In this document: positions 55,131-63,876 of the stretch, piece after piece
How the letters are laid out: the number at the start of each line of letters is the position of its first letter
Numbering within the stretch: position 1 is the stretch's first letter
Source: Xanthobacter autotrophicus
Lineage (GTDB): Bacteria > Pseudomonadota > Alphaproteobacteria > Rhizobiales > Xanthobacteraceae
NCBI RefSeq assembly: GCF_005871085.1
Contig: NZ_VAUP01000042.1
Span: forward strand, 160,650 to 224,649
Direction of reading: 5' to 3'
DNA length: 64,000 nucleotides
Position numbers and translations under genes: made by a program
The notes under the pieces: model-generated
Seen by the model: only the letters and a program-made list of their open reading frames with translations
Told to the model about the DNA's origin: nothing
Database searches by the model: none

Positions 55131-56818
55131 CGCCCCTCCCCCACCATGACGAAAGGCGCCCAGATCGCCGGATGCGCCAGGGTCGGATCCGAGGAATCCG
55201 CCATCAGTGCGAGGGTCGCGCGGCGGAACGCTTCCGCCTTGGAGAGCGCGGGATCAGCCCGCAGGGCGGCGAGGGTGCCCGTGGTCATCCGTGCCGCGGC
55301 GTCGTCCCGCACCGGCCAATGGGACACCAGCAACGTACGCGCACCAGCATAGAAGAAGGCCCGCGCGAGGCCGGAGAGACCGTCTGACCCCGGCGTTCCA
55401 TCGCTGCCGGCGGTGTTGCAGGCGGACAGGATCACCCAATCGGCGGCGAGATGAAGCCGTGCCGCTTCCGAGGCGGTCAGGAGGCCATCGTCGGCCCCCT
55501 CCGCTGCGGGCGGCGTGAAGACCAGCGCCGGCTCGGACAGGCCGGGGATGTCGCCGGCCAGAAGACCGTGGGTGGCGAAGGCGAGGATGCGATAGCGGGA
55601 GAGGTCGGCCGCCAGCACGGCGCTCTTGGTCGCAGCGGCCCCCACCTGCACGGCGTCCGTGGGCGCGCCCAGTGCCTCTGCCAGACGGCGCAGCTCACCC
55701 TCCGTCTGCGGCAGCGGCGACAGGCCGCGCACCGTCTCCAGATCGACCCGCCCGCCACGCAGCAGGGCACCAGTCAGGTCCGGCGCAGCTGAGGCGACTT
55801 GTGCCGGCGGACCGCTCCCGCCCAGCAGCGGGGCGCCATAGCCCCGGAACGGCAACGGCGCCGGTGTGGCGGGCGCGGCGCGCAGCGACCTGAGGCTCGA
55901 CACCGAGGGCAGGGTGACGATGCCCTGCCGCCGGATCAGCCACGCCGTCTCCCGCAGCGCGGCGGGGTCGGTATCCTCGCCCTGCGGCGCCTCGGTCACC
56001 AGCAGCGCGAACGGGAGGGCATCGAACGGTCGCTCGACGACGATGAAGACGCGGCGGCGCTGCGCCAGAAGTGGGTCGAGCGGCGCGAGGATCTGGCGGA
56101 ACAGTTCGTGGGCACCAGCGCGGCTGAAACCCACATGCCCGCGGGGGGCGAGGCCATCTCCCGCCACATCGGTATCCCCGAAGTCGCGTAAGGCGGATCG
56201 CATCACGGCAACGGCGGCGGGATCGAGGCCGGCACGCAGCGCCTTCACCTGCGCTACCAGCGCATCGCGCGTCACCGGCACACGGTGCCAGTCGGCTTCG
56301 TCGCGGGTCACCGCCCAGACAAAGGCCTCGCGGGTGCCGACGAAGACCAGGACCAGCGCCTCGTCCTCCCCCAGCAGGGCCTGGGTCGCCGCAATGGAGA
56401 CCGGCTGCGGCTGCGACAGCTCGGCGTAAGCGGGGAAACGCGCGGCCATGTCGCGGTCGCTGTCGGCGATCCGCGCCTGAAGCGCGCTCGCCTCGGCGCG
56501 GCGCGCCTCCACATCCTTGTTCACCCCGCTGTCGCCGCCCGCCATGCTGAGCGCCTTGACCAGCGCGCGGTCCGCCCCCTTCCAGGCGGCGACAAGGTCC
56601 TGTCGCTGGCGCACCAGCCGGGCGAGTTCGTCGGAACCGGCCGAAAAACGCACGCCGAGCTGCGCAAGGGCCATGCTGGCAGAGGTGAGCATCGCCTTCT
56701 GCGCCGCCTGGAAGGCTTCATCGCGCAGCTGCGCGGGCGATGGCTCCTGCGCGCCCAGAGGCCGGATCAAACCAAGCGCACAGACACCCAGCAGGATGAG
56801 ACGAAGCACGCGGCGCAT
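55127..56818 (-). CDS. Exported CHAT-domain protease
   Basis: A 563-aa protein with a signal peptide (LRLILLGVCALGLIRPLGAQ), a helical N-terminal part (about 25-150) and a CHAT (caspase HetF-associated) domain in the C-terminal half. The catalytic dyad is readable as ILAFATHGLLAG (His near 416) and VILSACNTAGSDG (Cys near 466); ARAFFYAGARTLLVSHWPV completes the family signature. It starts inside the stop codon of the caspase-like B gene and ends by overlapping the helical-repeat gene, so these three are one translationally coupled unit. CHAT proteases (the separase/gasdermin-cleaving type) are usually cytoplasmic; the signal peptide here is unusual. Confidence 0.9.
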   Translation of the reverse strand: MRRVLRLILLGVCALGLIRPLGAQEPSPAQLRDEAFQAAQKAMLTSASMALAQLGVRFSAGSDELARLVRQRQDLVAAWKGADRALVKALSMAGGDSGVNKDVEARRAEASALQARIADSDRDMAARFPAYAELSQPQPVSIAATQALLGEDEALVLVFVGTREAFVWAVTRDEADWHRVPVTRDALVAQVKALRAGLDPAAVAVMRSALRDFGDTDVAGDGLAPRGHVGFSRAGAHELFRQILAPLDPLLAQRRRVFIVVERPFDALPFALLVTEAPQGEDTDPAALRETAWLIRRQGIVTLPSVSSLRSLRAAPATPAPLPFRGYGAPLLGGSGPPAQVASAAPDLTGALLRGGRVDLETVRGLSPLPQTEGELRRLAEALGAPTDAVQVGAAATKSAVLAADLSRYRILAFATHGLLAGDIPGLSEPALVFTPPAAEGADDGLLTASEAARLHLAADWVILSACNTAGSDGTPGSDGLSGLARAFFYAGARTLLVSHWPVRDDAAARMTTGTLAALRADPALSKAEAFRRATLALMADSSDPTLAHPAIWAPFVMVGEGR

Positions 56819-59160
56819 CACCGGCTTGCCTCCGGCGGCAGCAGATCGAGGCTGAACTGGCGCACCACGACGGTGCCCGCAGCGCCGTCCTCCGCGTCGA
56901 AGGGATTGGCGGCGCGCAGGCCGGGCGCGACCAGCGCCGCGCGGCCCAGCAGATCGAGGAAGCCCCGCTGGCCGGTGCCGCGCAGGGTGCCGGCCGAAGC
57001 GGACGCGACGTCCCGTTGCAGCAGGTGGCAGAGCGACGGCGGGATACCGCCTGCCCGTGGCAAGGCGAACACGAGAATACGGTGCAGCCCGATCTGCGAC
57101 GGGCCATCCTTGCCCCACGTGGTCAGCGTCGTGCGCACCACCAGGGGCCCGGAGGCGCGGGCCGGCAGGGTCGTGACGCAGCCGCTCTGGCGCCAGCCGC
57201 GCACCGGCACGTCGATACCCCCCAGGGGATCGAGGAAGAAGATGCCGAGGTCGATGTCGCGCTCGGACCGGTTGGCGATGGTCAGGCGGGCCGTGTCGCA
57301 ATGGGCGAGGGGCGCCGCGACCCCGCTGTCCACCGACACCGGGGCCGAGGGGCGCGCGGCCTGCGTGCATCTGCGACGCGGATCGGCCAGTTGCGCCCCA
57401 TCGGTCTCGCGGATGAGGTCGAGGCTGATCTCAACGTCACCGGAAGTGGCGCTCCCACCCATATCCACCACGCTGGCAAGACGCACCAGATTGGCCGCGC
57501 GCGCGAAGACCCAAACCGCGTTGCGCAACAGTGCGGGATCCGCGTCGGCGGGGATGGAGAAGCTGCGGCCATAGGCCTGCGGGTCCTGAACGAGACGGCC
57601 GCCGTCCGGTACCAGCCAGAGGCGCCCGCCCACCAGGTGCAGGTTGAGGTCGGCCGGCTGGCCCGGCACCACCAGTTCGACGCCGATGGCCGGCGTCCCC
57701 TCGCCCGGCGCCAGCGCGCGGGCGATGGCCTGCGCCGCTTCGGGGAGCTCCACATTGGCCACCCGGAAGCGGAAGGCGACACCGGGACGCTCCATCTGCG
57801 CCCACAGGCCCTTCCCCGAGCGCGTGGCGCTGCCGGGCGGCAGGTCGGCCAGCGGCACCCGGCTTTCACCGGCGCCGGTCCCTGGCAGGCGGGTCCTGCC
57901 GAGGGGCAGCGCATCCGCCAGCGGGCCGTCGAACAGGGCGATTTCCGCGCCTTCATCGAACCCCTGGAGCGCCCCGGCCTCGATCACCAGATCCTCGCCC
58001 TCGCGACGCGTGGCGAAACGCCGGGGGCCGGTTGTCGTGGCGCCGGGCAGGCTGCGGTCGAGGTCGCCCTCGAATACCGGCAGCGGCGCATGGGCGAGTT
58101 GCGCGGCCGCCGCCATGTCGAGGGAGATCATCTGGGCGAGGTCACGGAAGGTGGCGGCGCGCCCGCTGTCCAAGACACGCAGCAGGTGCCAGCTGAACAC
58201 CCCGAAGGTCGCCTGCGCCGCGCCGTCCGCGCCGGGCTTTTCGATCAGGCCCGCGGCCGGCGCCGGATAGGCGCGCTCGAGGGCCGGCGTCCAGGAATCC
58301 ACCGCGAAGAAGGCGACCAGCGCCCCGGTCTCCGCCGGGGCCTGCGCACCCGCGCTCCGCAGAGTACCGCCGCGCTGTGGGACACGGACCGGCCGGTGGG
58401 AGGGCGCCGACGCGGCAGCGCCCGTCACCTCCTGCGGCGCCCCCAGCGCGGCAGCATCGACCCCACGCGCCATGTCCGCCGAGCGGGTCACCGTCCCGGC
58501 GTGGCAGGCATCCACCACGACGAAGACCGTGGCGCCTTTCGTCCGGATGCGGTCGAGGGCGGCCCCCAGCTCGTTGTCGATGATGGCGTTGCGGATGGTG
58601 CGCGCAGCCGGATCATAAAGGCCGGCATCCTTCGGCAGCAGCACCTGGTCGCGACCGCCGGCCTCGGGCACGGCGCCATCGTCAGGGGCGGCCTCCGGCT
58701 GGGTGGTACCGTGGCCGGAAAAGTGGAACAGCACCATATCGCCGGGGCCGGCCCGTTCCGCGAGACGGGCGAGCCCATCCATGATGGCCGCGCGCGTCGG
58801 CGCGGCCTCCGGGCGCGGCACCTCCGCCGCCTGCGGCAACCCCTCCGCCAGCACGGTGATGTCGTCCGCATTAAAGCCGTGGCGGGAGAGGTGGCGCCAC
58901 AGCAGGATCACGTCGTTGCGGGGCCCGGACAAGGCACGGATCTTCGGCTCGTCGTAATCGGCGACGCCCACCAGCAGGGCCAGATTGCGCGCCGCCGCCA
59001 GTTGCGGACCAAACAGCCCGAGCCCGAGCACGACTGCGGCCAACAGACAGCCCGCGCGCCGGTGGACCACCGGCCGCCACAAGGCATATCCCTGCGAAGC
59101 GCAGGGAATCCTGCGCCGTCTCACCGGGTGCCTCGACGATATGTCCGCCACCCCCCGCAT
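56818..59160 (-). CDS. Exported/membrane-anchored caspase-like (C14) protease B
   Basis: A protein of about 780 aa. A basic N-terminus leads to a hydrophobic stretch (CLLAAVVLGLGLFGPQLAAA, about 38-57), then the caspase fold: NLALLVGVADYDEPK, His150 in FHFSGHGTTQ and Cys219 in VVVDACHAG. The middle contains a beta region, and the C-terminal part repeats the FFLDPLGGIDVP pattern seen in protease A. ATG 59160 follows GGGAGG, though a later start nearer the hydrophobic segment is possible. It is coupled to the CHAT gene by a one-base overlap. Two caspase-like enzymes with unlike inserts in one locus suggests a cascade. Confidence 0.85.
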   Translation of the reverse strand: MRGVADISSRHPVRRRRIPCASQGYALWRPVVHRRAGCLLAAVVLGLGLFGPQLAAARNLALLVGVADYDEPKIRALSGPRNDVILLWRHLSRHGFNADDITVLAEGLPQAAEVPRPEAAPTRAAIMDGLARLAERAGPGDMVLFHFSGHGTTQPEAAPDDGAVPEAGGRDQVLLPKDAGLYDPAARTIRNAIIDNELGAALDRIRTKGATVFVVVDACHAGTVTRSADMARGVDAAALGAPQEVTGAAASAPSHRPVRVPQRGGTLRSAGAQAPAETGALVAFFAVDSWTPALERAYPAPAAGLIEKPGADGAAQATFGVFSWHLLRVLDSGRAATFRDLAQMISLDMAAAAQLAHAPLPVFEGDLDRSLPGATTTGPRRFATRREGEDLVIEAGALQGFDEGAEIALFDGPLADALPLGRTRLPGTGAGESRVPLADLPPGSATRSGKGLWAQMERPGVAFRFRVANVELPEAAQAIARALAPGEGTPAIGVELVVPGQPADLNLHLVGGRLWLVPDGGRLVQDPQAYGRSFSIPADADPALLRNAVWVFARAANLVRLASVVDMGGSATSGDVEISLDLIRETDGAQLADPRRRCTQAARPSAPVSVDSGVAAPLAHCDTARLTIANRSERDIDLGIFFLDPLGGIDVPVRGWRQSGCVTTLPARASGPLVVRTTLTTWGKDGPSQIGLHRILVFALPRAGGIPPSLCHLLQRDVASASAGTLRGTGQRGFLDLLGRAALVAPGLRAANPFDAEDGAAGTVVVRQFSLDLLPPEASR

Positions 59161-59248
59161 GCCCCGGCAGGGCCTCCCCCCTGGATCTCTGCGACTATAG
59201 GCCGTTGAAATATGGCCCGAAAGTGACCCCTTCCCCTGCGGCGCCCCA

Positions 59249-59770
59249 TCAGCTCCGGCAGGCGGTGAGTTTCCACAGGCCATCGGGCGGAATGAAGCGT
59301 CGCCCGTCCCTTTTCCAGGCCCAGAAGGCCTTGGACAGGCCGGGAAGCTGCATCAACGGCGGCGCCTTGGGCGGTGCCTCGCCCCTCGGATCCACACGCT
59401 TCAGGTCGTCCCCAAAGTAATAAAGCAGGGACGCAGGGGCCTTGCCCGGATCAAGCCCCTTGCCCGTGCCGCCCGGCGGCACCAGCATGTAGACATGGGC
59501 TGCGCTGAAGCCGGGCGGGTCGGCAATGGCGAACTCGGCGGCGAGGCCTTGGCGCTTTTCGGCGAGGCGCACCACCCAGGGCCGGTCGGCGGAGGTATCC
59601 GGCTTCAGGGGATGGGTGATCTCCCACGAATTGATGACGCCGTCCGCTGCGCTCCAGTCGTCGTCGGCGTCGAGCGGCGTGTAGACTGCCTTGTCGAGCG
59701 GGCAATCCACCGCCGCCGCAGGCAGCGTCGCGGCAAGCACGAGGACGACTGCGCAGGCGGCTCGGATCAT
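59249..59770 (-). CDS. Small exported protein heading the minus-strand protease operon
   Basis: A 173-aa protein with a clear signal peptide (MIRAACAVVLVLAATLPAAA) and a mature part of about 150 residues with cysteines at both ends (VDCPLDKAVY, KLTACRS), likely to form a disulfide. It contains AAHVYMLVPPGGTGKGLDP. It lies 88 bases before the caspase-like B gene on the same strand and is probably co-transcribed with it. No family is recognised; it could be an inhibitor, sensor or substrate of the proteases. Confidence 0.7.
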   Translation of the reverse strand: MIRAACAVVLVLAATLPAAAVDCPLDKAVYTPLDADDDWSAADGVINSWEITHPLKPDTSADRPWVVRLAEKRQGLAAEFAIADPPGFSAAHVYMLVPPGGTGKGLDPGKAPASLLYYFGDDLKRVDPRGEAPPKAPPLMQLPGLSKAFWAWKRDGRRFIPPDGLWKLTACRS

Positions 59771-59841
59771 GGTTCGACCTCGTTGACGTCCTGCGCGAGG
59801 TTAGCCTAACCCGCAGGCGCGGCAAGACGAGACGCATACGC

Positions 59842-60864
59842 ATGAGCGAGAACGTTATCGACGACATGGGAGATCTAGCGGCGATCCGGGTGGATCGCCA
59901 CGCCGTGGAGCGCCTGGCGTCGCGCGGCCTCATCACGGCAGAGGCGCGCGATATCGCCCTCACCTTGATCGAGCCCCCGCGTCGATGGGGCCTGTGGGCC
60001 GGGCGGCTGCTCGGTACGGCCGGTGCCGCGCTCGTGCTTTCCGGCATCATCTATTTCTTCGCCTTCAACTGGAACCGCATCCCGCCCCTCACCCGGCTGG
60101 GCGTCATCGCCGCGCTGATCGCCGCCGCCTGCCTCACGGTGGTGATCCTCGGCTTCGGCCGGCGCGTGTCGGAAACGGCCGCTGCTGCCGCGGTGACCCT
60201 GGTGGGCGTGTTCCTGGCGGTGGCCGGCCAGATCTACCAGACCGGCGCGGACGCCTGGACCCTGTTCGCCGCCTGGGCCGGCCTCACCCTGGCCTGGACC
60301 CTGCTGGCGGGATCGGCCGCCACATGGGCGGTGTGGATCGCGGTCGCCGCCGTCACCATCATCACCTGGTGGGACCAGACCCAGCCGGCGGATACCGTCT
60401 TCCACAGCGGCCGCAACCTCAGCCTGATGGCCCTCTTCGGCATTGCGCTGCTCAGTCGCGAGACGTTGGCGGCGCGGGGCATCGCCTGGCTGACGGCACG
60501 CTGGACGCGGTTCTTCCTCGGCGTCCCGCTGCTGGCCGCAACGGTCCATCTGGCTATCGCGCTGCTGGAGGAGTTCGACGGCTTCCGCCCGGCGGAAGAG
60601 GGGGCGCTCGTCGCCATTCCCCTCTGCCTTGCAGCCATGGCCGTGGTCTACCGGCGCCCGATCCCTGACCTTGCCATGCTGGCAGCCGTGGCGCTCTCCG
60701 CCTGCATCATCGCCGACTTCGGCCTGTTCCGATTGCTGGCCAGCGGCGGCAAGCGAGCCGACATCGGCACCTATTTCATCATGGGCGTTGCCACGCTCGC
60801 CTTGTTCGCCGCCGCCATCGCCTGGCTCAGGGCCACGTCGCGGAAGCTGGAGGTACGGCCATGA
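59842..60864 (+). CDS. DUF2157 membrane protein
   Basis: A 340-aa protein with a soluble N-terminal segment (VERLASRGLITAEARDIAL) and about ten membrane helices, matching DUF2157. It is followed with a four-base overlap by a DUF4401 protein and then a GDYXXLXY protein, the standard companions. The three together probably form one membrane complex; their job is unknown in any species I know of. The start at 59842 lies 71 bases from the divergent 173-aa protein gene. Confidence 0.88.
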   Translation: MSENVIDDMGDLAAIRVDRHAVERLASRGLITAEARDIALTLIEPPRRWGLWAGRLLGTAGAALVLSGIIYFFAFNWNRIPPLTRLGVIAALIAAACLTVVILGFGRRVSETAAAAAVTLVGVFLAVAGQIYQTGADAWTLFAAWAGLTLAWTLLAGSAATWAVWIAVAAVTIITWWDQTQPADTVFHSGRNLSLMALFGIALLSRETLAARGIAWLTARWTRFFLGVPLLAATVHLAIALLEEFDGFRPAEEGALVAIPLCLAAMAVVYRRPIPDLAMLAAVALSACIIADFGLFRLLASGGKRADIGTYFIMGVATLALFAAAIAWLRATSRKLEVRP

Positions 60865-61973
60865 CACGGCCCTCCATTGAGGCTGGAACGCTCCTCGCCG
60901 CCTGGACGGCCTCTGGTGCGCTGCCGCACGGAGCGCAAGCAGCTGTGGTCGCGGCGATCCGCGCCGACGCCGCTGTAGAACGTCCGCCGCTGCACCTGAA
61001 AATCCTCGCGGCCGTCGGCACCGTCCTCGCGACGGCTTTTTTCTTCGCCTTCATCGTGATCGCAGACCTGATCTCGTTCGACAGTGGCGGGAACCTGCTT
61101 GCCTGGGGCCTCGCCTTCGTCGCCGCCGGCATCGCCCTGTCGGTGTCCCGGTCGCGTGTCCCGGCGGGAATGGGCCGCGACGTCCTCGCGCAGACCGCCT
61201 TCACGGCCCTGGCGCTGGGCAAGGTGATAAGCGTCTTCGGCATCATCATCCTGGTGGGCAGGAACACGCCTTGGGCGCCCACGATGGCCATCCTCGCCGT
61301 TACCATCCTCACCTATCCGGTGACGGCCGCCTCGCTCGACCGCGTGCTCTCGCCCTATGCGGCAGGGGTGGCGGCAATGCTGGAGATCCTCTTGCGCCGG
61401 AACTTCGGCGCCGATCCCAGCCTTGCCGTCGCCGCGCTCTTCACCCTTGCCGCGGGAATCGCCGGCCTTCTCCTCCTGTCCCATCGCGTGCCGCTGGCGC
61501 TGCGACCCATCGGCACCGCGGCCCTCGCCCTCATGGGCACCATCGTCTGCATCCTCGCCGCAGGCCAGGATGCAGGGGCGTGGGCGAACGGCAAGCCCAT
61601 GGACCCACGCCCAGTCGAGGCGGTGCTCACCCTTGCCCTCATCGGCGTGATCGGCTGGGTGGCGGGCGGGCTCGACCGACTGGCCCAGCCGCCGTTGCTT
61701 GCCGCGGTCGCGGGGACCATCCTTCTCGGCCTCGCGGGGGCGCCGGGCATCAGCTTCGCCCTGCTCGTGCTCATCATCGGCCATGCGCTTCACGACGTGC
61801 CTCTGCGCGTGGCGGGAATTCTGGCCCTGCCCGTATTCCTGGTGCTGTGGTATTATGGACGGGAAATGACCTTCCTTGAGAAGTCGGCCACGCTGGTGGG
61901 GAGCGGCCTTCTCCTGCTGGCCGGACAGGCGGTGATCGCCCATTTCGGCTGGGACCGGGAGGAGACGCCGTGA
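60861..61973 (+). CDS. DUF4401 membrane protein
   Basis: A 370-aa protein with about eleven membrane helices after a soluble N-terminus (IEAGTLLAAWTASGALP). It fits the DUF4401 family that follows DUF2157 genes. It overlaps both neighbours by four bases (ATGA at the start, GTGA at the end), so the trio is tightly co-translated. Function is unknown. Confidence 0.85.
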   Translation: MTRPSIEAGTLLAAWTASGALPHGAQAAVVAAIRADAAVERPPLHLKILAAVGTVLATAFFFAFIVIADLISFDSGGNLLAWGLAFVAAGIALSVSRSRVPAGMGRDVLAQTAFTALALGKVISVFGIIILVGRNTPWAPTMAILAVTILTYPVTAASLDRVLSPYAAGVAAMLEILLRRNFGADPSLAVAALFTLAAGIAGLLLLSHRVPLALRPIGTAALALMGTIVCILAAGQDAGAWANGKPMDPRPVEAVLTLALIGVIGWVAGGLDRLAQPPLLAAVAGTILLGLAGAPGISFALLVLIIGHALHDVPLRVAGILALPVFLVLWYYGREMTFLEKSATLVGSGLLLLAGQAVIAHFGWDREETP

Positions 61974-62458
61974 GCAACACCATCCGGCGCGCGCTGTTCC
62001 TCGTGACGAGCCTCGCCGTGCTGGCCGTGCTGGGCTGGAGCGTACGCGACTTCGAAGCCCTCGTGAACTCGGGCGAGGTGGTGCTCCTGCAGCTCGCCCC
62101 TGCGGATCCGCGTTCGCTCATACAGGGCGACTACATGCGCCTTGCCTATGGGCTGGAACGTGAACGCATCGCCCTTGATGCGCCATCCGGAGCCATCATC
62201 ATCGCCCTCGACGCGCGCCGTATCGGCAGTTACCGGCGTGTCGCCGGCACCCCAGGCACGGGCGAGCTGGCATTCCACGTGGGAAGCAATGCGGCCGGCG
62301 ACGGGGTCCTCATCGAGCCCCATTCCTTCCTGTTCCAGGAGGGCCACGCGGAGCTTTATGCACAGGCCCGCTATGGCATCTTCCACGTCGACCGCAGCGG
62401 TCGCCACCTGCTCGTCGGCCTCGCCGACACCGAAGCCCGGAAGATCGAGCCGCGCTAG
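61970..62458 (+). CDS. GDYXXLXY-domain protein
   Basis: A 162-aa protein with one N-terminal membrane helix (LFLVTSLAVLAVLGWSV) and the defining motif LIQGDYMRLAY (near residues 50-60), followed by a beta-rich domain with FLFQEGHAELYAQARYGIF. GTG 61970 is the start, sharing bases with the DUF4401 stop. It is the last member of the DUF2157-DUF4401 operon; the soluble domain should face the periplasm. Confidence 0.9.
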   Translation: MSNTIRRALFLVTSLAVLAVLGWSVRDFEALVNSGEVVLLQLAPADPRSLIQGDYMRLAYGLERERIALDAPSGAIIIALDARRIGSYRRVAGTPGTGELAFHVGSNAAGDGVLIEPHSFLFQEGHAELYAQARYGIFHVDRSGRHLLVGLADTEARKIEPR

Positions 62459-62479
62459 AAGCCAGCGCCGGTGGCCGAC

Positions 62480-63010
62480 CTATTCGGCCTTCCCGACAGA
62501 CCCGCGCACACTGAGCGCCCGCACCGTCCAGACAACGCCCGCGACGATCGCGACACCTGCCGCGACGAGGAGCCAGACAGGCGCATCGAGCCAGGGCCGC
62601 AGCACACCGCCACGCGCCGCCGCCGCCACAAGGGCCGTCGCCACCACGTAGACGATGGCTGCATTCCAGGTTTTCGCCCGCCCGCCCGCATCCGGCTCAT
62701 CATGGGGATCGAAATAGCGCGGCGCGATGAAGCCGAGGTAGGCCAGTTGCTGGATTGCTCCAAGAATGAACAGGACTGCGGCCACATCCAGCAGCAAGAC
62801 CAGCGCAAGCCCGCCAACCCCGATCAGAACGGAGCCGGCGGCGAGCCAGATCTCGCGGGCCCGCTCCGCCGGGTGCGTCGGCGTGCCCACAATGGCCGAA
62901 TAGGTGGCATCCGCCATCGCCGACACGGCCAGCGATCGCACCACCAGCACGCCACTCAGTACATAGAACAGGCCGAGGGCCCGCAAGACAGCTTCAAGAG
63001 CGATATTCAC
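62480..63010 (-). CDS. Small multi-helix membrane protein, unknown function
   Basis: A 176-aa protein with five likely membrane helices. GTG 63010 is preferred because GGGAGGG precedes it; a TTG at 63025 would use no ribosome site. Helix three and its loop read LGAIQQLAYLGFIAPRYFDP. It is convergent with the GDYXXLXY gene (21-base gap) and stands next to the insertion sequence on its 5' side, so its promoter region may have been altered by the insertion. No family is assigned. Confidence 0.65.
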   Translation of the reverse strand: MNIALEAVLRALGLFYVLSGVLVVRSLAVSAMADATYSAIVGTPTHPAERAREIWLAAGSVLIGVGGLALVLLLDVAAVLFILGAIQQLAYLGFIAPRYFDPHDEPDAGGRAKTWNAAIVYVVATALVAAAARGGVLRPWLDAPVWLLVAAGVAIVAGVVWTVRALSVRGSVGKAE

Positions 63011-63068
63011 AGGTGTCCCTCCCAAAAGTTCCCAGGAGCGCGGTGGAAAAGGCGGAGACCAGCCAGCC

Positions 63069-63115
63069 GACGGCGCATCAACATCTCCCGATATGGGAGA
63101 GGTTGATGCGCCGTC
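63069..63115 (+). promoter_or_regulatory. Long hairpin over the transposase ribosome site and start codon
   Basis: GACGGCGCATCAAC (63069-63082) pairs perfectly with GTTGATGCGCCGTC (63102-63115), and after one mismatch TCTCCC pairs with GGGAGA around a GATAT loop. The right arm contains both the ribosome site GGGAGAGG and ATG 63106. RNA entering from outside would hide the start. Confidence 0.75.
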
Positions 63116-63863
63116 ACGAACTGACAGACGAGGAATGGGCGATCATCGCGCCGCTGCTGCCGAACAAGGTGCGCGGTGTTGCGCGGGTAGATGACCGCAG
63201 GGTGATCAACGGCATCCTCCGGCGCTTTCGGACCGGTGCGCCGTGGCGGGATGTGCCGGAGCGCTATGGACCTCGTACAACCCTCTACAACCGCTTCGTA
63301 CGCTGGCGGGCGGCCGGGGTCTGGGACCGGCTGCTGGAGGCGGTCTCGGCTGCTTATGACGGCGATATTGTGATGATCGACTCATCCTGCGTTCGCGTGC
63401 ACCAACATGGGGCCGCGATTAAAAAAGGGGCGACAACGATCGTTGCATGGGACGCTCCCGGGGCGGCCTGACCACCAAGATCCATGCCGTGGTCGATGCC
63501 GAAGGGCGGCCGATCCACCTCACCCTCTCGGCTGGGCAGGCCGGCGACGCGCCGGTGGGGCGCGAGTTACTGGCCCGCCTCCCAGCGGGTGGCATCCTTC
63601 TCGCCGACAAGGCCTGCGACACCGACGCCATCCGCGCCGAGACGGCGGAGCGCGGCACGTTCGCCAACGTGCCGCCGCGCGTCATCCGCAAGCGCACCTT
63701 CGCCTTCAGCCACTGGCTCTACCGCCAGAGGAATGCCATCGAGCTCTTCTTCAACCATATCAAGCAGATGCGCGGCCTCGCCACGCGCTACGACCGCCGC
63801 CCGGAAAACTTCCTCGCGGCCCTCAAGCTCGCCGCCGCACGCATCTGGATCAATGCGTTATGA
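63106..63863 (+). CDS. IS5-family transposase, two frames joined by -1 frameshift
   Basis: The first frame (63106-63471, 121 aa) has RRHELTDEEWAIIAPLLP and MIDSSCVRVHQHG (first catalytic Asp). The second (63447-63863) has MGRSRGGLTTKIHAVVDAEG, LLADKACDTD (second Asp) and RNAIELFFNHIKQMRGLATRYDR (catalytic Glu). A run of six A then four G at 63421-63430 lets a -1 slip join them, reading RGDNDRCMGRSRGG, the sequence expected of the family. Near the end an apparent extra T at 63858-63859 turns INAYESAT-stop into INAL-stop, trimming about five residues. The enzyme may still be active, since the catalytic residues are intact. Confidence 0.85.
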
Positions 63864-63876
63864 GTCCGCTACCTAG

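Larger units (their letters stand above)
63069..63876 (+). mobile_element. IS5-family insertion sequence (IS427-like group)
   Basis: The element contains a two-frame DDE transposase and a long hairpin at its left side. Its right part runs at least to the in-register stop at 63876 (Tyr-Glu-Ser-Ala-Thr-stop ending typical of the family). Terminal inverted repeats and target duplications could not be matched, so both ends are approximate; the right end may be cut by the next element. Confidence 0.75.

Noticed and set aside
52878..55352. Plus-strand frame of 824 codons opposite the helical-repeat protein
   Set aside because: The minus-strand frame has a signal peptide and a coupled start; the plus frame has neither ribosome site nor domain.
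57016..59208. Plus-strand frame of 730 codons opposite caspase-like protease B
   Set aside because: It is an antisense shadow; catalytic His and Cys blocks are on the minus strand.
46703..59770. Reading the caspase/CHAT region as a classical cytoplasmic abortive-infection system
   Set aside because: Signal peptides on nearly all members, no effector such as a gasdermin or nuclease, and no cytoplasmic sensor make that less likely than an envelope system.
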